Source: Acidobacteriota bacterium (GTDB lineage Bacteria; Acidobacteriota; G020349885). Taken from it: a stretch of DNA of 42,012 nt. The notes below the pieces were generated by a model, which searched no databases, was not told the origin of the DNA, and saw only the letters and a program-made list of their open reading frames with translations. Every line of letters begins with the position of its first letter. Positions within the stretch are counted from its first letter, which is position 1. Both the position numbers and the translations under genes were made by a program. This document shows, piece after piece, positions 1-7,319 of this stretch. The stretch is taken from positions 633,789-675,800 of the forward strand of contig CP070701.1 of assembly GCA_020349885.1 (NCBI GenBank), given 5' to 3'.

Positions 1-15
1 AGGGCCCCAGTTGTC

Positions 16-528
16 TTATGCGTGGTGGTAATCGGGATTGAGGCGGACGTCCTCGGCGAACTTGGTGAAGGACTCCCGGAGGAGCACTTCGTCTTCCTTC
101 ATCATGGCCAGATTCACAAGCGCAACACCCCAGTTGTAGTAGGCTTCGTGGTCATCGGGCTCGAGGCGGACGGCCTCGGCGAACTTGTCGAAGGACTCCC
201 GGAAGAGCGCCTCGTCTCCTTTCATCTCGGCCAAATCGGAAAGCGCAAGACCCCACTTGTTATAGGCCTCAGAACCTTTTCCCTTCGAAGCTGAAATGCC
301 GAACCGCCTTGCGGCCTCTTCCATATCGCCCCTGTCATAAGCGTCCAGGCCCAGGATAAAGTGCATTTCGGTGGTGAGGGGTTCGCCCTCCTGCTCGCGC
401 TTGAGGAGGTCGGGAACAGACGGTTTAACTTCCTCTTTCTCCTCTTTGGAGGAAGCGGGATCTTGCGCGGCCCAGAAAACGGCGGGAATGAAGCCGAGGC
501 AGACAATCAGCAGCGCAATCTTTTTCAT
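16..528 (-). CDS. Secreted TPR-repeat protein, probably truncated by an in-frame stop
   Basis: A 170-residue product with a clear signal peptide (Met-Lys-Lys, hydrophobic core, cleavage near AVFWAAQ), so it is exported. After an acidic Lys/Glu linker come TPR-like helical repeats. Two consecutive 41-residue units (starting SEAYNKWG and HEAYYNWG) share the pattern A-Y-x-N/K-W-G...FRESF.KFAE.VRL.PD; at DNA level the unit is 123 bp. A good Shine-Dalgarno (AAAGGAG) lies just before the ATG. The reading ends at TAA exactly where a third unit should begin. In the same frame beyond the stop the sequence reads D-N-W-G-P, which continues the A-Y-x-N-W-G pattern, so TAA replaces an expected Tyr codon. 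TPR proteins usually scaffold protein contacts; the partner is unknown. It lies 82 bp after ribF on the same strand. Confidence 0.75.
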   Translation of the reverse strand: MKKIALLIVCLGFIPAVFWAAQDPASSKEEKEEVKPSVPDLLKREQEGEPLTTEMHFILGLDAYDRGDMEEAARRFGISASKGKGSEAYNKWGLALSDLAEMKGDEALFRESFDKFAEAVRLEPDDHEAYYNWGVALVNLAMMKEDEVLLRESFTKFAEDVRLNPDYHHA

Positions 529-610
529 GATGTTCTCCTTTGCCGAGACGGTGATTCGCCGCGTTCTTCCTATTCTACGACAGGAATAGCGGAAATCCCA
601 ACTTTTAGGC

Positions 611-1576
611 TTATTCTTTTAAGCTTTTTTCCAGTCCCTTCAACGCTTCCATCGCCTGCGGGATGTCGCGCTCGAGGATCTCCCTGCGCAATTCCTCGGT
701 GGAGGAAAATTTCCGCTCCTCGCGCAGCATCGCGACGAACTCGATGCGCACGCGCTCGCCCACGATGTTGCGCTGGAACGGCGCGTGGGGCTCGCGGGGC
801 AGGATGTGCGTCTCGATGGTGAGGCCGCCGTGGAGGTGGAACGTCGGCCGGAACCCGACGTTCGTCACGCCCGGGTGCTGGACGCCGCCCACGCGGATGC
901 GCGTCGCGTAGACGCCGGGGCTCGGGATAATCTCGTTGTAGGAGCGCAGGTTGGCCGTGGGGACGCCGATGCGCATGCCGCGCTTATCGCCCTCGATTAT
1001 CCTGCCGTCGATGAAGTAGTTCCTTCCGAGAAGGCGCGCGGCCTCCTCGACGCTGCCCTTGCCCAGGAGGCGGCGGATGGCGCTGCTTCCAAGCTTCCCG
1101 CCCTCGTGCTGCAGGTCGGGGGCGCACACCACCTCGAAGCCCCGCTTCTTCCCCTCCTTACGCAGGAGGGCCACGTCGCCCTCGGTGCGGCGGCCAAAGC
1201 GGAAGTCCCCGCCCACGTGGACCTCCCCGACCGGCATGGCGCCGAGAACGCCGTCTATGAATTCCAGCGGGCTCTTTTTGGAAAATTCCTTCGTGAAAGG
1301 GACGAGCACGACGGCGTCGAGGCCCTGGGCCTCCAGAAGCTCCAGTCTCTGCTCCGGGGTGTTTATCATCTTCTGGAGCCGGTCGAGGGCGAGCACATGC
1401 ATGGGATGGGGATAGAACGTCAGGGCGAGGGACGTGCCCCCGCGCTCGCGCGCCCGCTCGACCAGCGCCCCGAGGACGCGCTGGTGGCCGCAGTGGACGC
1501 CGTCGAAGTTGCCGATGGCGACGAGCACCGGCTCCTTGAGGCCCTGCACCTGGTCGATGTCGCGGAAAATTTCCAT
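611..1576 (-). CDS. ribF: Bifunctional riboflavin kinase / FAD synthetase RibF
   Basis: Converts riboflavin to FMN (kinase) and FMN to FAD (adenylyltransferase) in the cytoplasm. The N-terminal nucleotidyltransferase domain shows the GNFDGVHCGHQ motif (HxGH-type) near residue 20 and a GSSAIRRLL segment near mid-protein. The C-terminal flavokinase domain has GDKRGMRIGVPTANL, the conserved PTAN motif, and ends at about 321 residues, normal for the family. I chose the ATG at 1576 (MEIFRDIDQ); an in-frame GTG six codons upstream at 1594 is possible. An AGGGCGG stretch lies a few bases before the chosen ATG. It is followed by the TPR gene on the same strand; upstream is a repeat-filled intergenic region. 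I see no FMN riboswitch-like structure in front. Confidence 0.95.
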   Translation of the reverse strand: MEIFRDIDQVQGLKEPVLVAIGNFDGVHCGHQRVLGALVERARERGGTSLALTFYPHPMHVLALDRLQKMINTPEQRLELLEAQGLDAVVLVPFTKEFSKKSPLEFIDGVLGAMPVGEVHVGGDFRFGRRTEGDVALLRKEGKKRGFEVVCAPDLQHEGGKLGSSAIRRLLGKGSVEEAARLLGRNYFIDGRIIEGDKRGMRIGVPTANLRSYNEIIPSPGVYATRIRVGGVQHPGVTNVGFRPTFHLHGGLTIETHILPREPHAPFQRNIVGERVRIEFVAMLREERKFSSTEELRREILERDIPQAMEALKGLEKSLKE

Positions 1577-1710
1577 GGCGTACCGCCCTTGCACGTGCTT
1601 GCCCCGGCGAAGCCCGTCGGCGTAGCGCGGGCAAGGGAGAATTCCATTATGCGGAGGGAGTGCCTAGCGCGTCAAATAAGAGTCTGGGCAAGCTCCGACG
1701 GTAGTCGGGA

Positions 1711-1755
1711 CAAAAGCGGCACATGCGGCAAAAGCGGCAAATCCGGCAAGAACGG
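1711..1755. repeat. 9-bp tandem repeat, five units
   Basis: Five consecutive degenerate units of the type CAAAAGCGG (CAAAAGCGG, CACATGCGG, CAAAAGCGG, CAAATCCGG, CAAGAACGG). A four-unit array of the same motif, reverse-complemented, lies at 13764-13799. Confidence 0.85.
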
Positions 1756-1926
1756 CAAAATGCTTGACAAATCGCGGAAACGGCATACATGGAGAAGTAT
1801 GAATAATGCCCAATGTCTGATGTCAAATGCGGAAAGCAAAATGAAAAATGAGTCATTTGTCATTCGGTCATGCGGGGAGCCGCGGGCGAAGGAAGGGGGA
1901 CACCCCCCGCCCCCCCTAAATTACGA

Positions 1927-2066
1927 AACGAACCTACGAAGTGCGCATGAACAAAGGATTTTTTAATTCGACCTAGGAACGAACCTACCAAGTGCGCATG
2001 AATAAAGGATTTTTTGTGAGACCCGGAAAGAGCCGCTAACTGCTTATGGATAAAGGATTTTTTAAC
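1927..2066. repeat. Three-copy degenerate direct repeat with ATAAAGGATTTTT core
   Basis: Three spaced copies of a unit of about 50 bp. Two begin CGAACCTAC(G/C)AAGTGCGC; all three contain (A/G)(T/C)AAAGGATTTTT. The 13-mer ATAAAGGATTTTT occurs exactly at 2002-2014 and 2050-2062 and with one change at 1951-1963. Its reverse complement is at 13591-13603 and inside the hrcA promoter at 23071-23083. Confidence 0.8.
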
Positions 2067-2128
2067 TTGAGCCTAGGAACGAATCCGCCGGCCTGCCCGG
2101 CCAGGGAGGCGGACAAGTCACGAAGCTT

Positions 2129-2175
2129 GCCCGTCCTATCGACCTTGACGGGCTTGCCCCGATCAAGGGTCGGGG
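2129..2175. other. Two adjacent hairpins downstream of pgpA
   Basis: GCCCGTC at 2129-2135 pairs with GACGGGC at 2147-2153. CCCCGA at 2157-2162 pairs with TCGGGG at 2170-2175. They lie about 40-90 bp past the pgpA stop, so could help end that transcript, but no T-tract follows on the minus strand. A similar CCCCGAC/GTCGGGG stem occurs in the right-hand mosaic at 13990-14005, so they may simply belong to the repeat family. Confidence 0.4.
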
Positions 2176-2216
2176 GGCACGGGTCGGCAAGCATATGTCA
2201 AACATTTTTCGCTCCC

Positions 2217-2669
2217 TCAGAAAATCCAGTGGAGCGCGGCGCGCGTGAGCAGGTTCGCGAGAATCCCCGCCGCCAGGTCGTCGAGCACGACGCCCCAGGC
2301 GCCCCCCGCGCGCTCGAGGGAGCGGATCGGAGGCGGCTTCAGGACGTCGAGAAGGCGGAAGAGGACGAACGCCATGACGAAAGCCGTCCACGAGAGCGGA
2401 AGAAAAAGAACGGCGACGCCGCTCCCCAGCACCTCGTCGGCCACGATTTCTCCCGGGTCGCGCTCGCTTTTGGTCTTGAGGTATACGTGCGTCGCGGAGA
2501 AAAGAAACGGCGCCACGTGGGCCAGGAACAGGGCCACGGCCCACGCGGGCAGGAGCGCGGAGAGCCCCGCCCAGCACGCGAACGCCGCGAGCGAGGCTGC
2601 GGTGCCGGGAAGCTTCGGCGTGTAGCCGACGCCGAAGAACGTGGCGAGAAGGGCGGCCGTGCGGTTCAT
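2217..2669 (-). CDS. pgpA: Phosphatidylglycerophosphatase A
   Basis: Dephosphorylates phosphatidylglycerol phosphate to phosphatidylglycerol in the inner membrane, the last step of PG synthesis. The 150-residue length fits PgpA. Family motifs are all visible: GVGYTPKLPGT near residue 13, DPGEIVADEVLG near residue 70, FRLLDVLKPPPI near residue 107 and GAWGVVLDDLAAG near residue 123. The acidic D/E residues form the metal-dependent active site in this family. Several hydrophobic segments between the motifs fit a polytopic membrane protein. It starts 39 bp after the second ABC half-transporter on the same strand and is probably the last gene of that operon. No functional link to the transporter is evident beyond both acting in the membrane. 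Confidence 0.93.
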   Translation of the reverse strand: MNRTAALLATFFGVGYTPKLPGTAASLAAFACWAGLSALLPAWAVALFLAHVAPFLFSATHVYLKTKSERDPGEIVADEVLGSGVAVLFLPLSWTAFVMAFVLFRLLDVLKPPPIRSLERAGGAWGVVLDDLAAGILANLLTRAALHWIF

Positions 2670-2708
2670 GGCGGGAATTTCTCTCCATTACACAGGAGGG
2701 GAAGTTTC

Positions 2709-4514
2709 TTAAGCAAGCGCAGGGGTCTCCCGAGGCGCTTCCCGCTCGCCGAACTGCATCCGGTAGAGCCGCCAGTAGATGCCGCGGCGGCGCATCAGGG
2801 CCTCGTGGCTCCCCTCCTCGCGCAGCGCTCCCTGGTGGAGCACGAGGATGCGGTCGACCGCGCGGATGGTCGCAAGGCGGTGGGCGATGACCAGGGAGGT
2901 GCGGCGGCGGAGCAGCTTGGGGACGGCCGCCTGGATGAGGGCCTCGGTCTCGGAATCGATGCTCGACGTGGCCTCGTCCAGAACGAGAACGGCCGGCTCG
3001 TGCGCAAGGACGCGCGCGAAGGCGAGGAGCTGCCGCTCGCCCGCCGAGAGGTTTACGCCCTGCTCCCCCACGTTCGCGCCGTAGCCCCGCGGGAGGCGCC
3101 CGATGAAGCGGTCCGCCCCCACGGCCTCGGCGGCCCGGCGCACCCTTTCTTCCGAAAAATCTTTTCCGAGCGCGATGTTCTCGCGCACCGAGCCGGCGAA
3201 GAGGAAGACGTCCTGCGGCGCGACGCCGATGTTCCGCCTGAGGAGCGCGAGGTCGAAGCCGCGCACGTCCAGGCCGTCGACGAGCACGGCGCCCTCCGTC
3301 GCGTCGTAGAGGCGGTTGAGGAGCTTCATCAGCGTGGTCTTCCCAGCGCCCGTGTGGCCCACGACGGCAACCTTCTCGCCCGGGGCGACGCGGAACGAAA
3401 CCTCTTTGAGCACCGGCTCCCCGGGCGCGTATGCGAAGGAGACGTTTCGGAATTCCACCTCGCCCCGGAACGCGTGCTCGCGGAGCGGGCTGCGGTCCTC
3501 GGGCAATCTTTCCTCGAGGTCGAGTATGTCGAAAACCTTCTCGCTCGAAGCCAGGGCGTTCTGCATGTCGGCGTATTCCTCTGTAATATCCTGGATGGGC
3601 TCGAAGAACTTGTGAATGTATTCGATGAAGGCCACCAGCACGCCGAGCGTGAGGACCCCGTCGAGGAGCTGGAGGCCGCCGTGCCAGAGAAGGAGCGCGA
3701 GCGCCACCGAGGTTGCGGCCTCGACGATAGCCGAGAACCACGACTCGAAAAAGACGGACCGCAGGTGCACATCGCGGTACGCCGTGTTCCGGGCGGTGAA
3801 TTCCTCGTAGCTTTTCTCCTCGCGCGCGAACGCCTGGACGATGCCCATACCGGTCAGCTGCTCCTGGAGGTAGGAGTTCACATGCGCCACGAGCGTCCGG
3901 AGGGTGCGGTAAATCTTGCGCAGCTGGTGGCGGAAGCGGGCCGCGATGAAAAGAAGCGGCGGAACCACCGCCAGGGCCGCGAGCGCGAGCCGCCAGTTGA
4001 GCCAGAACATGGCCGCGACGATGCCGACGAGCATGAACGCGGCGGCCACCACTCTCACCAGCCCCGAGGAGAACATGTCGCTCAGGTTCTCGATGTCGTT
4101 CGTGACCCGCGTCAGGATGCGCCCCACGGGAGTGCGCGTGAAGTAGGACATGGAAAGTTTCTGAAGGTGGCGGAAAAGGGCCGTCCGCAGTGCGAGCGTC
4201 ACGCGCTGGCCCGTGTACTCCATGACCAGGATCTGCGCCTGCTCGAGAAAAAAGTAAAGAACGATAAGGCCGAAAAACATGGCGACGTAGCGGTGGAGCG
4301 ACGAAAGGGAGCGCGCGGCGATGGCGTGGTCGATGGCCTGCATGATGACGAGGGGCTGGGCGATGCTCACCAGCGCGACCGTCGGCACGAGTGCGAGCGA
4401 AAGGACGAACCAGCCGAGGTGCGGGCGCACGAACGGCCAGAGGCGGCGCGCCAGGCGGACGTCGTATCCGCGCTCCGGGGCCCGCGTTCCGTCGTGCTTC
4501 TCGGAGGAATCCAT
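2709..4514 (-). CDS. ABC exporter half-transporter with the canonical Walker B glutamate
   Basis: A 601-residue type-IV ABC half-transporter: six-helix membrane domain (about residues 25-320) fused to a nucleotide-binding domain. Walker A is GHTGAGKTT, Walker B runs into LDEATSSID with the catalytic Glu present, and the H-loop is SLVIAHR with His present. The signature motif is not the usual LSGGQ but LSAGERQ. It starts one base after the stop of the partner gene, so translation is almost certainly coupled. In heterodimeric exporters of the TM287/288 or BmrCD type, the degenerate site is built from Walker A/B of one subunit and the signature of the other. This protein supplies the deviant signature, and its partner supplies the deviant Walker B and H-loop. 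The substrate cannot be read from sequence; lipid or drug export are family possibilities. Confidence 0.93.
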   Translation of the reverse strand: MDSSEKHDGTRAPERGYDVRLARRLWPFVRPHLGWFVLSLALVPTVALVSIAQPLVIMQAIDHAIAARSLSSLHRYVAMFFGLIVLYFFLEQAQILVMEYTGQRVTLALRTALFRHLQKLSMSYFTRTPVGRILTRVTNDIENLSDMFSSGLVRVVAAAFMLVGIVAAMFWLNWRLALAALAVVPPLLFIAARFRHQLRKIYRTLRTLVAHVNSYLQEQLTGMGIVQAFAREEKSYEEFTARNTAYRDVHLRSVFFESWFSAIVEAATSVALALLLWHGGLQLLDGVLTLGVLVAFIEYIHKFFEPIQDITEEYADMQNALASSEKVFDILDLEERLPEDRSPLREHAFRGEVEFRNVSFAYAPGEPVLKEVSFRVAPGEKVAVVGHTGAGKTTLMKLLNRLYDATEGAVLVDGLDVRGFDLALLRRNIGVAPQDVFLFAGSVRENIALGKDFSEERVRRAAEAVGADRFIGRLPRGYGANVGEQGVNLSAGERQLLAFARVLAHEPAVLVLDEATSSIDSETEALIQAAVPKLLRRRTSLVIAHRLATIRAVDRILVLHQGALREEGSHEALMRRRGIYWRLYRMQFGEREAPRETPALA

Positions 4515-4515
4515 T

Positions 4516-6267
4516 TCAGGTCACCTTCTCCAACTCTTCCTTGAGGCGCTGCTGCTCGTGGAGGCGCGCGTAGAGGCCGCCCCGGCGGAGAAGCTCCGCG
4601 TGGTTTCCCTGCTCGAGGACGCGCCCCTCGTCCAGCACGATGATCAGGTCGGCGTGCCGCACCGTGGAGATGCGCTGCGAGATGATGAGCGTCGTCCCGT
4701 CCCGGCGGAGGGCGCGAAGCTCTTTCAAGATGGAGCTTTCCGTCTCGCTGTCCACGCTGGAGAACGCGTCGTCGAGAATCAGGATGTCCGGCTCGATGAG
4801 GAGGGCGCGAGCGAGCGCCCCGCGCTGGCGCTGGCCGCCGGAGAGCGTGATGCCGCGCTCGCCGACGAGCGTCTCGTAGCCCGCGGGGAAGGCCGCGACC
4901 TCGCCGTCGAAGCGCGCCGTGCGGCACGAGCGGCGCACCTCGTCCATGCCCGCCGAGGCGCGCCCGAAGGCGACGTTCTCGCGCACCGTCATGGAGAAAA
5001 GAAACGCTTCCTGCGGCACGTAGCCGATGCGCCTGCGGAGCTCGCCGAGGGGAAGCTCCGTGACGTCGCGCCCGCCGATGAAGACCGCGCCGGGCGGCAC
5101 CTCGATCAGGCGCGGCAGGGCCTTGGCCAGCGTGGACTTTCCCGAGCCCACCTTCCCGACGACGCCGAGCGTCGAGCCTCCCCGCATCAGGAAAGAAACG
5201 TCCGCGAGGGCGGGGCGGCCGTTGTAGGAAAAGTTGAGATGCCGCGCCTCGACGTCGCCGCGCGCATGCCACGAGGGGTCCGGGCCGTCGGGCGGACTCG
5301 AATCAAGGATGGTCGGCTGAGTGGAGAGAATCTGGTGAAGACGGTCCGAGGCGGCGGCGCCGCGCTGGAGCGTGTTCAGGAGCCACCCGAGCGCCTGCAT
5401 CGGCCAGATGAGAAGGGCCAGGTACGCGTGGAACGCTACGAAGTCACCGGGCGTGATGGCGCCCGCGATGAGGCGCTCGCCGCCCTTCCACAGGACGAGC
5501 AGGATACCGAGTCCTTCGGTAGCAACGAAGGAAGGCGAGAGGAGGGCCTCCTTGCGCGCGAGCGCCATGTTGCGCTTGAGGTACTCCTTCGAGAGGGCCT
5601 CGAACCGCCGCACCCGGAACGCCTCCATCGCGTAGGACTTGACGATCTGTATGCCCGTCAGGTTCTCCTGGAGGTGGTCGCTCAGTTGGGACAGTTTCTC
5701 CTGCGCGCTCCTTGAGCGAACGTAGAGGGGCTTCGAGGTGAGCTTGATGATAAGGATGATGAGGGGAAACGCCGCCATCGCCCAGAGCGTGAGCGTCACG
5801 TCGATGAACGCCATGGACGTGAACGCCATGGTGAAGAGGAACGCGGCGTTCGCCGAATACAGGACGCTGAACCCCGCCACGCCGCGGAGCGCGCGGATGT
5901 CGTTGATGAGGCGCGACATCAGGTCGCCCGTGTTCCACCGCGCGTAGAACGAGGGCGCGAGGGTTTCGAGGTGCCTGAACACGGCGTTCTGGACGTCCAC
6001 CTCGAAGCGGCGCGAGATTCCCAGGATGTAGAGCCTCGACTGCGTGCGTATGATGGCCTGGACTACGGCCCCGCCCATCAGGATGAGGGCGAAGTAGGCC
6101 AGGACGGAGCGCTCAAGGTGGGGGATGCGGAGGCTGTCGATGGCGAGCTTCAGGATCCACGGCATCATGAGCGTGAGGGCGTTCGTCACAAGGAGAAAGG
6201 CCAGCCCGAGCGCGTATTCGCGCCGGTAGCGCAGGAAGAATTCTTTAAACCTCAGGAGGCTTTTCAT
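4516..6267 (-). CDS. ABC exporter half-transporter with degenerate catalytic residues
   Basis: A 583-residue half-transporter with a six-helix membrane domain (about residues 15-315) and a C-terminal nucleotide-binding domain. Walker A is GKVGSGKST near residue 370 and the signature is canonical (TLSGGQRQR). The Walker B segment reads ILILDDAFSSVD, so residue 500 is Asp instead of the catalytic Glu. The H-loop reads LIISQRIS, so residue 531 is Gln instead of His. Both changes are those known from the degenerate site of heterodimeric ABC exporters, so its own site is expected to bind but barely hydrolyse ATP. It begins 37 bp after oppB and ends one base before the partner, giving a tightly coupled pair. 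Confidence 0.93.
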   Translation of the reverse strand: MKSLLRFKEFFLRYRREYALGLAFLLVTNALTLMMPWILKLAIDSLRIPHLERSVLAYFALILMGGAVVQAIIRTQSRLYILGISRRFEVDVQNAVFRHLETLAPSFYARWNTGDLMSRLINDIRALRGVAGFSVLYSANAAFLFTMAFTSMAFIDVTLTLWAMAAFPLIILIIKLTSKPLYVRSRSAQEKLSQLSDHLQENLTGIQIVKSYAMEAFRVRRFEALSKEYLKRNMALARKEALLSPSFVATEGLGILLVLWKGGERLIAGAITPGDFVAFHAYLALLIWPMQALGWLLNTLQRGAAASDRLHQILSTQPTILDSSPPDGPDPSWHARGDVEARHLNFSYNGRPALADVSFLMRGGSTLGVVGKVGSGKSTLAKALPRLIEVPPGAVFIGGRDVTELPLGELRRRIGYVPQEAFLFSMTVRENVAFGRASAGMDEVRRSCRTARFDGEVAAFPAGYETLVGERGITLSGGQRQRGALARALLIEPDILILDDAFSSVDSETESSILKELRALRRDGTTLIISQRISTVRHADLIIVLDEGRVLEQGNHAELLRRGGLYARLHEQQRLKEELEKVT

Positions 6268-6304
6268 AAAGGTGCCGCGACCCTGTCCGCCTTGGGGGCC
6301 GTTC

Positions 6305-7222
6305 CTACTCCAGCCTTATCCTCGGGTCGAGCCAGGCGTACGCGAGGTCCACGAGCAGGTTAAAGATAAGAAGAAGCGTCGCGAAAACGAGGACGACGCC
6401 GATGACGAGGAGGTAATCGCGGTTCAGGGCGCCCTGCGTGAAAAAGGTGCCGAGGCCGGGGATGTCGAATATCATCTCGACCACGATGCTCCCGGAAAGA
6501 AGGTTCGCCGTCGCGGGGCCGAGGAACGAGACGACGGGGATGAGGCCCGACTTGAGCGCGTGCTTGGCGATGACGGTGCGGGCGGGAAGGCCCTTGGCAC
6601 GCGCGGTGCGGATGTAGTCCTGCTGGAGCACCTCGAGCATGCCGCCGCGCGCGAGGCGGGCGAAGTAAGCCGCGTAGGGCGCGCCCGTCACTACGGCGGG
6701 AAGGACGAGGTGCGAGAGCCGCCCCCAGCCGGCCACGGGGAACCAGTCGAGGTAGTAGACGAACGCGATGATGAGCACGGGCCCGAGGACGAAGTTCGGA
6801 ACGGATACGCCCACCATGGCGAGCGTCATGGAGCCGTAGTCGAGGGCCGTGTTCTTCTTGACGGCGGCGAGGACGCCCGCGCCCACGCCGAGCGTCAGGG
6901 CGAACATCAGTCCGAGCATGCCGAGCGTCATCGAGACGGGAAAGGCCTGCAGGATAATCTCGTTCACGCTGCGGTTGAGGTAGCGGAAGGAGGGGCCGAG
7001 GTCGCCGTGGACGAGGTCGCGCATGTACATTCCGTATTGGACGACGAGGGGCCTGTCGAGACTGTACTTGGCCTCGATGTTCTTCTGAATCTGGGGCGGG
7101 AGCACCCGCTCCTGGTCGAAGGGGCCGCCGGGCACCGTGCGGAGGATGAAGAAGCACGCCGTGGCCGTCACGAACAGGATGAGCGGCAGGAGCAGGAGGC
7201 GTCTGGTGGCAAAGACGAGCAT
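6305..7222 (-). CDS. oppB: Oligopeptide/dipeptide ABC transporter permease (OppB/DppB type)
   Basis: A 305-residue inner-membrane permease. It has an N-terminal helix followed by the family segment RTVPGGPFD and five further hydrophobic helices. The cytoplasmic EAA-type coupling loop (DYIRTARAKGLPARTVIAKHA) sits near residues 200-225, and the end is WLDPRIRLE, typical of OppB/DppB. It forms half of the translocation pore for peptides or related solutes. The binding protein lies 97 bp upstream on the same strand. The expected second permease (OppC) and ATPases (OppD/OppF) are absent; the next genes are exporter halves. The missing subunits must be encoded elsewhere, or this is a relic. The oppB name reflects the family; the substrate is not shown. 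Confidence 0.9.
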   Translation of the reverse strand: MLVFATRRLLLLPLILFVTATACFFILRTVPGGPFDQERVLPPQIQKNIEAKYSLDRPLVVQYGMYMRDLVHGDLGPSFRYLNRSVNEIILQAFPVSMTLGMLGLMFALTLGVGAGVLAAVKKNTALDYGSMTLAMVGVSVPNFVLGPVLIIAFVYYLDWFPVAGWGRLSHLVLPAVVTGAPYAAYFARLARGGMLEVLQQDYIRTARAKGLPARTVIAKHALKSGLIPVVSFLGPATANLLSGSIVVEMIFDIPGLGTFFTQGALNRDYLLVIGVVLVFATLLLIFNLLVDLAYAWLDPRIRLE

Positions 7223-7234
7223 CGTATAGAAAGT

Positions 7235-7318
7235 ATATCGTATGGAGTATGGCGTATCGAGTATTGAGCGCGGGGCGGCGGGCGGCGGGATTTATGCTCT
7301 ATACGCGATACTCCATAC
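7235..7318. repeat. Imperfect inverted repeat between oppA and oppB
   Basis: The left part (about 7239-7270) reads CGTATGGAGTATGGCGTATCGAG... and the right part (about 7288-7318) reads ATGCTCTATACGCGATACTCCATAC.... Reverse-complemented, the right arm (GTATGGAGTATCGCGTATAGAG) matches the left with few changes, giving a long imperfect stem around a GC-rich loop (GCGGGGCGGCGGGCGG). ATACTCCATAC also occurs near 13700 in the right-hand mosaic, so the motif is dispersed. It may attenuate or stabilise mRNA between the two genes. Confidence 0.6.
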
Positions 7319-7319
7319 T

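Larger units (their letters stand above)
1660..2075. repeat. Intergenic mosaic repeat, left copy
   Basis: About 570 bp (1648-2216) without a credible gene, filled with short repeats. It contains five 9-bp units (1711-1755), a 28-bp block (1766-1793) identical in inverted orientation to 13731-13758, and decayed ATGACC-like heptamers (about 1797-1875). A C6GC7 homopolymer pair follows, then a 27-bp block (1920-1946) identical in inverted orientation to 13608-13634 and a 19-bp block (1972-1990) identical inverted to 13563-13581. Short ORFs across it translate into low-complexity Cys/Arg strings and are not genes. Confidence 0.85.

Noticed and set aside
607-630. Hairpin followed by T6 at the end of ribF (plus-strand sense)
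   Set aside because: It looks like a Rho-independent terminator only on the plus strand, where no gene lies upstream; it overlaps the ribF stop on the minus strand.
2046-4544. 832-codon plus-strand open frame
   Set aside because: Antisense to pgpA and the ABC half-transporter; composition is that of a shadow frame.
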